Below are positions 56,594 through 64,000 of a DNA stretch of 64,000 nucleotides, in pieces (within the stretch, counting starts at the first letter, position 1; each line of letters opens with the position of its first letter). The notes under the pieces are model-generated. The model saw only the letters and a list, made by a program, of their open reading frames with translations. It had not been told where the DNA came from and did no database searches. The translations under genes and the position numbers were made by a program. The stretch is from Tatlockia sp. (GTDB taxonomy: Bacteria; Pseudomonadota; Gammaproteobacteria; Legionellales; Legionellaceae): NCBI GenBank assembly GCA_013697725.1, contig JACCWI010000050.1, positions 1-64,000 on the forward strand. The letters run 5' to 3'.

Positions 56594-58147
56594 ATGCCAG
56601 AACAAGTAGCACTAAATCCAGCTGAGATCTCTGAGTTAATCAGAAAACGAATTGATCATATCAATGTTGAGTCTGAGGCAAGAAACGTTGGAACCATCGT
56701 TAGCTTAAAGGACGGAATTGCTCGTCTTCATGGCCTCGACGATGTGATGCAGGGAGAGATGATTGAGTTCCCTGGTGGTGTTTATGGCTTAGCTTTAAAC
56801 TTGGAACGTGATTCGGTTGCTGCAGTAATTCTTGGTGATTACTCCAGTTTATCAGAAGGTCAAAAAGGCAAGTGTACTGGCCGTATTCTTGAAGTTCCAG
56901 TTGGAGAAGGTTTATTAGGCAGGGTAGTTGATGCGTTGGGTAATCCTATCGATGGTAAAGGCCCGATTCAAGCTACTAAATTATCACCCATTGAAAAAGT
57001 TGCTCCAGGTGTAATTGCCCGCCAATCGGTCGACCAACCGGTTCAAACAGGTCTTAAAGCTATCGACGCAATGATCCCCGTCGGCAGAGGTCAGCGAGAA
57101 TTAATTATTGGTGACCGTCAAACAGGAAAAACTGCAATTGCCATTGATGCCATCATTAACCAAAAAGAAACTGGCGTTAAGTGCATCTATGTTGCTATTG
57201 GACAAAAAGCCTCTTCAGTTGCTGCCTTGGTAAGAAAATTAGAAGAAACAGGCGCTATGGCTCACACGATTGTGGTGGTTGCTGGTGCTGCTGACTCAGC
57301 TGCTTTGCAATTTATTGCTCCCTATGCCGGTTGTAGTATGGGTGAGTATTTTATGGAAAAAGGCGAAGATGCACTGATTGTTTATGATGATTTAACTAAA
57401 CAAGCCTGGGCCTATCGTCAAATTTCTCTTCTTTTAAGACGTCCTCCAGGCCGTGAAGCTTATCCCGGTGATATTTTCTATCTTCACTCGCGACTATTAG
57501 AGCGCGCTGCAAGAATTAATGCGACTGAAGTTGAAAAACTGACAAACGGTGCAGTGAAGGGTAAAACCGGCTCACTTACCGCTTTACCTATCATTGAAAC
57601 TCAAGCAGGTGACGTATCGGCTTTTGTACCTACTAACGTAATTTCGATTACTGATGGACAAATTTTTCTTGATGTTGACTTATTTAACTCTGGTGTACGT
57701 CCTGCAATTAACTCAGGCTTATCCGTGTCTCGAGTTGGTGGTGCTGCACAAACTAAAATCATGAAAAAGTTGGGCGGCGGTACGCGTTTAGCTTTGGCAC
57801 AGTTCAGAGAGCTCGAAGCTTTTTCCCAATTTGCATCGGATCTTGATGATGTTACGCGTAAGCAATTAGAGCGTGGACAACGGATTACCGAATTAATGAA
57901 GCAAAAGCAATATGCTCCATTTTCCGTAGCAGAGATGGCTTTATCCCTATTTGTAGTCGAGAAGGGATATCTGGATGATATTCCTGTAGTAGAAATAAGC
58001 GCCTTCGAAGCAGCATTGCATGCTTATGTAAGGGCATCACATACGTCGTTGCTTCATAAAATAAATGAAACTGGGGCTTATGATAGTGAAATTGAATCCC
58101 AACTAAAAGCAGCTGTGGAAGAATTTAAACACAGTGGTAGTTGGTAA
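56594..58147 (+). CDS. atpA: ATP synthase subunit alpha
   Basis: The 517-residue subunit has the P-loop [13 protein letters not shown] near residue 170, the signature [13 protein letters not shown], and the Arg finger in the same segment. It alternates with beta in the F1 head and binds non-catalytic nucleotides. Length is normal. Confidence 0.97.
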   Translation: MPEQVALNPAEISELIRKRIDHINVESEARNVGTIVSLKDGIARLHGLDDVMQGEMIEFPGGVYGLALNLERDSVAAVILGDYSSLSEGQKGKCTGRILEVPVGEGLLGRVVDALGNPIDGKGPIQATKLSPIEKVAPGVIARQSVDQPVQTGLKAIDAMIPVGRGQRELIIGDRQTGKTAIAIDAIINQKETGVKCIYVAIGQKASSVAALVRKLEETGAMAHTIVVVAGAADSAALQFIAPYAGCSMGEYFMEKGEDALIVYDDLTKQAWAYRQISLLLRRPPGREAYPGDIFYLHSRLLERAARINATEVEKLTNGAVKGKTGSLTALPIIETQAGDVSAFVPTNVISITDGQIFLDVDLFNSGVRPAINSGLSVSRVGGAAQTKIMKKLGGGTRLALAQFRELEAFSQFASDLDDVTRKQLERGQRITELMKQKQYAPFSVAEMALSLFVVEKGYLDDIPVVEISAFEAALHAYVRASHTSLLHKINETGAYDSEIESQLKAAVEEFKHSGSW

Positions 58148-58238
58148 CGAGCCATCAGTAGTTAATCGATAAAATGGCTTAATTGATTACCAGACTGCAA
58201 CTCTTAGGGTTGCAGTTTGATTAAAGGCGAAGCGAGAT

Positions 58239-60492
<2,254 letters not shown>

Positions 60493-60503
60493 GGCAAGAA
60501 GAT

Positions 60504-60926
60504 ATGTCAATAACAATGCACTTAGATATTGTCAGTGCTGAACAAGAAATTTTTTCCGGGGTAGTAGAAATGGTTGTCGCTACCGGCGAATTAGGTGAAG
60601 TGGGCATAACTCCAGGTCATGCCCCTTTACTTACTATTCTTAAGCCAGGTGAAATTCGAGTTAGTCTTCCTAATGGTCAGCTGGAAATATATTATGTTTC
60701 GGGTGGCATGTTAGAAGTCCAACCTTATTATACAACTGTTTTGGCTGATACCGTGGTGCGTGCAGACGAGTTAGACGAAGCTGCTGTTATTACGGCTAAA
60801 GCGAGAGCTGAAGAAGCAATAGCCAGCAAGCATAACGATGTTGATTATTCTATTGCGGCGGCAGAATTGGCACGAGCGGTAGCCCAAATTCGTGCAATTC
60901 AAAAGGCACGTAAAAGCATGAAGTAG
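60504..60926 (+). CDS. atpC: ATP synthase subunit epsilon
   Basis: The 140-residue subunit reads [38 protein letters not shown], then a C-terminal helical hairpin with [21 protein letters not shown]. It couples the shaft to the ring and restrains ATP hydrolysis. I use ATG 60504; an in-frame ATG at 60489 overlaps the atpD stop. It ends the operon, and the hairpin at 60998 follows. Confidence 0.93.
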   Translation: MSITMHLDIVSAEQEIFSGVVEMVVATGELGEVGITPGHAPLLTILKPGEIRVSLPNGQLEIYYVSGGMLEVQPYYTTVLADTVVRADELDEAAVITAKARAEEAIASKHNDVDYSIAAAELARAVAQIRAIQKARKSMK

Positions 60927-60997
60927 TTTCCAATCTAGCTGTTCTTATTTACAATAGACCAAAAATATAAGCGTTTAGATTTTCCACCTTAGACCTT

Positions 60998-61021
60998 CCC
61001 GCGAAAGTACTATTTCGCGGG
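60998..61021 (+). terminator. hairpin after atpC
   Basis: CCCGCGAAA (60998-61006) and TTTCGCGGG (61013-61021) form a perfect 9-base stem with a 6-base loop, 72 bases after the atpC stop. A T run is missing, so it may work as a bidirectional or rho-assisted terminator. Confidence 0.55.
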
Positions 61022-61139
61022 TCTATGAATCAGAGACCATTAAAACCCTGGCAATTAATAATAGACTAAATGGAATTTCAATCAGTCCTAATTCAATGGA
61101 TCTAATGTTTGCTAATTTATGCAATGATAACGCACAGTG

Positions 61140-61243
61140 TTATCCACAAGAGCGAACTAAATTTGATTAATAAATGTATTATTAATCAATAGGTTATATA
61201 AAGCCGCTGTTAGATGTTTAAAAATCATTTAAAGTTATTCACA
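61140..61243 (+). promoter_or_regulatory. DnaA boxes upstream of parC
   Basis: TTATCCACA (61140-61148) is a perfect DnaA box, and TTATTCACA (61235-61243) fits TTATNCACA. AT-rich sequence with repeated TATTAAT runs lies between them. This 433-base gap between atpC and parC may be part of the replication origin, a DnaA-regulated promoter for parC, or a DnaA titration site. Confidence 0.55.
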
Positions 61244-61359
61244 TCAAATACTGTGCTTAATTTGGCTGTATGATTGATTTTTATTAAAATATTTTTGCCT
61301 TATTAACCCCATTTGCACTAGGATGATCTCTTTCTGCAAAGAGAATAGAAATTATAATT

Positions 61360-63600
61360 ATGAACGATGCCATAGAGCGTAAGCCACTTACTGAATTTAC
61401 TGAAAAAGCTTATCTTGATTATTCAATGTATGTAATTCTTGATAGAGCTTTACCCCATATTGCAGATGGTTTAAAACCGGTGCAGCGCCGTATTGTTTAT
61501 GCAATGTCTGAATTGGGCTTGAAAGCTTCTGCCAAGTACAAAAAATCGGCGCGCACCGTGGGTGATGTCTTGGGTAAATTCCATCCTCATGGTGATTCGG
61601 CTTGTTATGAGGCTATGGTTTTAATGGCCCAACCCTTTTCTTATCGCTATCCTTTTGTGGATGGTCAAGGAAACTGGGGTTCTGCCGATGATCCCAAATC
61701 CTTCGCCGCGATGCGTTATACAGAAGCTCGTCTTTCAAACTATGCCGACTTGCTTTTAGCCGAATTGCAAAATGGAACTGTCGATTGGGTCGATAATTTC
61801 GATGGCACCTTACAAGAACCCTCTTTATTACCCGCAAGACTACCCAATGTTCTATTGAATGGCGCAACGGGCATAGCTGTAGGCATGTCTTCAGATATTT
61901 TGCCTCATAATTTAACGGAAGTCGCTGATGCCTGTATTCATTTACTTGATAATCCTAAAGCTGATTTAAAGGCTATAAGCCAATTTATTAAAGGGCCAGA
62001 TTTCCCTACCGCGGCTGAAATTATTACACCTGCTGCTTCAATCCAAACTATGTATGAAACGGGTAATGGCTCGGTAAGAATGCGAGCTATTTATGTGGAA
62101 GAAAATCACAATATTGTGATTACAGCACTACCTTATCAAGTCTCTGGTGAAAAAATTATTGAGCAAATCGCAGCCCAAATGCAGCAAAAGAAGTTACCGA
62201 TGATTGAGGATCTCCGCGATGAGTCTGATCATGAACACCCCACTAGACTTGTAATTCTGCCCAAATCTAATCGGGTAGATGTTGAGGGGTTAATGTCGCA
62301 TCTCTTTGCAACGACCGATTTAGAACGAAGCTATCGTGTTAATTTCAATATGATAGGCTTGGATGGCAAGCCGCGTGTAAAGAATTTGGTGACCATTTTA
62401 CAAGAATGGCTAAGTTATCGGATTAGTACCGTAAAAAGACGTCTACAACATCGTTTAGATAAGGTTCTAGATCGTATTCATGTGTTGGAAGGGTTACTTA
62501 CGGCCTATTTAAATATCGATGAAGTGATAGCCATTATCCGTGAACATGATAATCCAAAACAGGGACTAATGGAGCGATTCCTGCTAAGCGAGCGCCAGTC
62601 TGAAGCTATTCTTGAAATGAAATTACGTCATCTTGCCAAATTGGAAGAAATGAAGTTGCGCGGCGAATTAGATGAATTAAGCCAGGAACGTGATTCTTTA
62701 GAAGCTATTCTGGCTAGTGAAAAGCGCTTAAAGACTTTAATCAAAGATGAAATTCGAGCCGATAAAAAACAGTTTGGTGATGCTCGTCGCTCGCCTTTGG
62801 TGGCGCGTCAGGACTCTCAAGCGTTGAAAGAAGAAGATATCCTTCCCAATGAACCCCTAACTGTTGTGCTTTCTCAAAAAGGTTGGATTCGCGCGGCGAA
62901 GGGCTATGATATGGAAGGCCGCGATCTTAGTTATAAAGCCGGTGACGGTTTTAAAGCTCAGACGAATGCCCGCTCCAATCAGCAAGTGGTCTTTTTTGAT
63001 AGTGAAGGGAAAGTTTACAATTTAGCCGGTCATGTCTTGCCCTCAGCCCGAGGTCAAGGCGAACCGCTAACAGGAAAATTAAACCCTGCCGACACGGTTT
63101 CATTTTCAGCACTTATTGCCGGTGATGCTGAGAGTTGGGTTTTATTAGCTTCCGATGCTGGTTATGGTTTTATCACTCAACTTCAAGATTTGTATGTAAA
63201 AAATCGCAATGGTAAAGCTTGCATCAAATTACCGTCTAACAGCTTAGTGTTAACACCGCGTTTAATTAACGACAAAGAAACACAATTAGTTGCCGTAGTT
63301 ACCAATATTGGCCGGTTGCTAGTCTTTCCCGTCGCTGAGTTACCTGCACTTAGTCGCGGAAAAGGCAATAAATTAATAACTATTGCTTCACTTAAGGTGC
63401 AGCAGCGCGAGGAATTTGTGATTGATTTGCAAGTGATGTCGCCGGAAGATTCGCTAACAATCCATGCAGGACGACGACATTTTACTTTAAAACTTGAAGA
63501 TCTTAAGCCTTATCTTGGTGAACGAGGGCGTCGTGGTCATCGCTTACCACGAGGACTTCAATCGGTTACAGCATTGCAACTGTCTTCTAATAAAGCCTGA
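61360..63600 (+). CDS. parC: DNA topoisomerase IV subunit A
   Basis: The 746-residue subunit cleaves and rejoins DNA to unlink daughter chromosomes. It has [33 protein letters not shown], the [35 protein letters not shown] winged-helix region, and the catalytic Tyr in [16 protein letters not shown]-terminal beta-pinwheel follows ([18 protein letters not shown]). The short blade number separates ParC from GyrA (about 870). parE is not in the window. Its 3' end overlaps the next minus-strand gene by 43 bases. Confidence 0.95.
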   Translation: MNDAIERKPLTEFTEKAYLDYSMYVILDRALPHIADGLKPVQRRIVYAMSELGLKASAKYKKSARTVGDVLGKFHPHGDSACYEAMVLMAQPFSYRYPFVDGQGNWGSADDPKSFAAMRYTEARLSNYADLLLAELQNGTVDWVDNFDGTLQEPSLLPARLPNVLLNGATGIAVGMSSDILPHNLTEVADACIHLLDNPKADLKAISQFIKGPDFPTAAEIITPAASIQTMYETGNGSVRMRAIYVEENHNIVITALPYQVSGEKIIEQIAAQMQQKKLPMIEDLRDESDHEHPTRLVILPKSNRVDVEGLMSHLFATTDLERSYRVNFNMIGLDGKPRVKNLVTILQEWLSYRISTVKRRLQHRLDKVLDRIHVLEGLLTAYLNIDEVIAIIREHDNPKQGLMERFLLSERQSEAILEMKLRHLAKLEEMKLRGELDELSQERDSLEAILASEKRLKTLIKDEIRADKKQFGDARRSPLVARQDSQALKEEDILPNEPLTVVLSQKGWIRAAKGYDMEGRDLSYKAGDGFKAQTNARSNQQVVFFDSEGKVYNLAGHVLPSARGQGEPLTGKLNPADTVSFSALIAGDAESWVLLASDAGYGFITQLQDLYVKNRNGKACIKLPSNSLVLTPRLINDKETQLVAVVTNIGRLLVFPVAELPALSRGKGNKLITIASLKVQQREEFVIDLQVMSPEDSLTIHAGRRHFTLKLEDLKPYLGERGRRGHRLPRGLQSVTALQLSSNKA

Positions 63601-64000
63601 ATTTGCTCCTGATGCTCCTCGGATAATCTAGTCAAAGGAAGTGTAGCCAACGCCGCTTTTACATAGAGCGCTTTTGTTGTTGGTTTAGCAAGGGCTTGCA
63701 AATGTTTGTTTAGAGTAGAGATATCAGCACGTTGTAAAGGGCCGGTGAGTGCCTCGGCAACATGCGCTGATTGTTGAATATTATTGAGGCTGCTAGTCAT
63801 AAGATTAGTTGTCATTTGTTTCGCAAGGGAGGGTTCGATGCCCGCCTCAGTAAAGAGCTCAACAGCTGTTGCAGCAAGAGTAACCAAATAATTGGATGCT
63901 ATGACCGCCGCTGTATGGTAGACCGTTTTTCCTTCTGCTTTGATTGGAATTATCTTCGCTCCCAATTTTTTAAAAAGCGGAGATATCGTGGCGAGAGCTT
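63558..64000 (-). CDS. partial Rossmann-fold and DUF2520 protein
   Basis: The frame runs off the right edge; codons for [17 protein letters not shown] precede the shorter TTG-initiated frame, so the gene begins beyond 64000. [32 protein letters not shown] is typical of the C-terminal DUF2520 dimerisation domain found after an NADP-binding Rossmann domain (ProC-like). The N-terminal Rossmann part is not in view. It ends 43 bases inside parC. Confidence 0.7.
   Translation of the reverse strand, partial: ALATISPLFKKLGAKIIPIKAEGKTVYHTAAVIASNYLVTLAATAVELFTEAGIEPSLAKQMTTNLMTSSLNNIQQSAHVAEALTGPLQRADISTLNKHLQALAKPTTKALYVKAALATLPLTRLSEEHQEQIQALLEDSCNAVTD

Overview
The window looks like chromosomal DNA of a Legionella-type gammaproteobacterium. 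It is AT-rich, and the right two thirds has the gene order found around the Legionella pneumophila origin: gyrB-recF-dnaN-dnaA, then rpmH-rnpA-yidD-yidC-mnmE, an effector-like gene, an astacin protease of the LegP type, rsmI-lpoA-yraN-diaA-dolP, and the atp operon. No rRNA or tRNA gene and no CRISPR array was seen. Species cannot be named from the sequence alone.

Left third (1 to about 17 kb) is an accessory zone. It begins at one end of a probable IS66-like element and mixes intact small genes (2-hydroxyacid dehydrogenase, XRE-cupin regulator facing a DUF2000 gene, HAD hydrolase, YecM, two aminoglycoside-phosphotransferase-like kinases, GNAT acetyltransferases, outer-membrane barrel protein, PRTase, a long aconitase) with many decayed genes: a gamma-glutamylcyclotransferase-like gene with a nonsense codon, DUF1543, YbaK, a cupin, a methyltransferase with a frameshift, and a duplicated kinase-acetyltransferase cassette in which each copy lost a different gene. 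An AbiEi-type antitoxin N-terminus remains without its toxin.

Middle (17 to 33.5 kb) is ordinary core and transport content: ABC exporter, coq7, CorC/HlyC-like protein, phosphate transporter, amino-acid permease, tag, the fluoride pair crcB-DUF190, an Mpo1-like membrane protein, a SGNH-like protein with membrane tail, rlmL-darP, TauE/SafE, a thioredoxin-like protein, hflX-hfq.

Between hfq and gyrB lies the most interesting non-coding signal. A palindromic LetA-like box and a sigma70-type promoter precede about 80 bases holding four successive hairpins with GGA in the loop, plus further GGA motifs. This is the layout of a CsrA-sequestering small RNA (RsmY/RsmZ/CsrB type).

Right part (34 to 64 kb) is the replication-origin neighbourhood, with two parS-like sites, DnaA boxes on the rpmH side of dnaA and upstream of parC, two probable secreted effectors after mnmE, the LegP-like protease, the yraL-yraP cluster, the complete ATP synthase operon, parC and a partial DUF2520 gene. 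Two genes (crcB and the LegP-like gene) have no ATG, GTG or TTG upstream of their essential N-termini but have an ATT at ideal spacing from a Shine-Dalgarno sequence.
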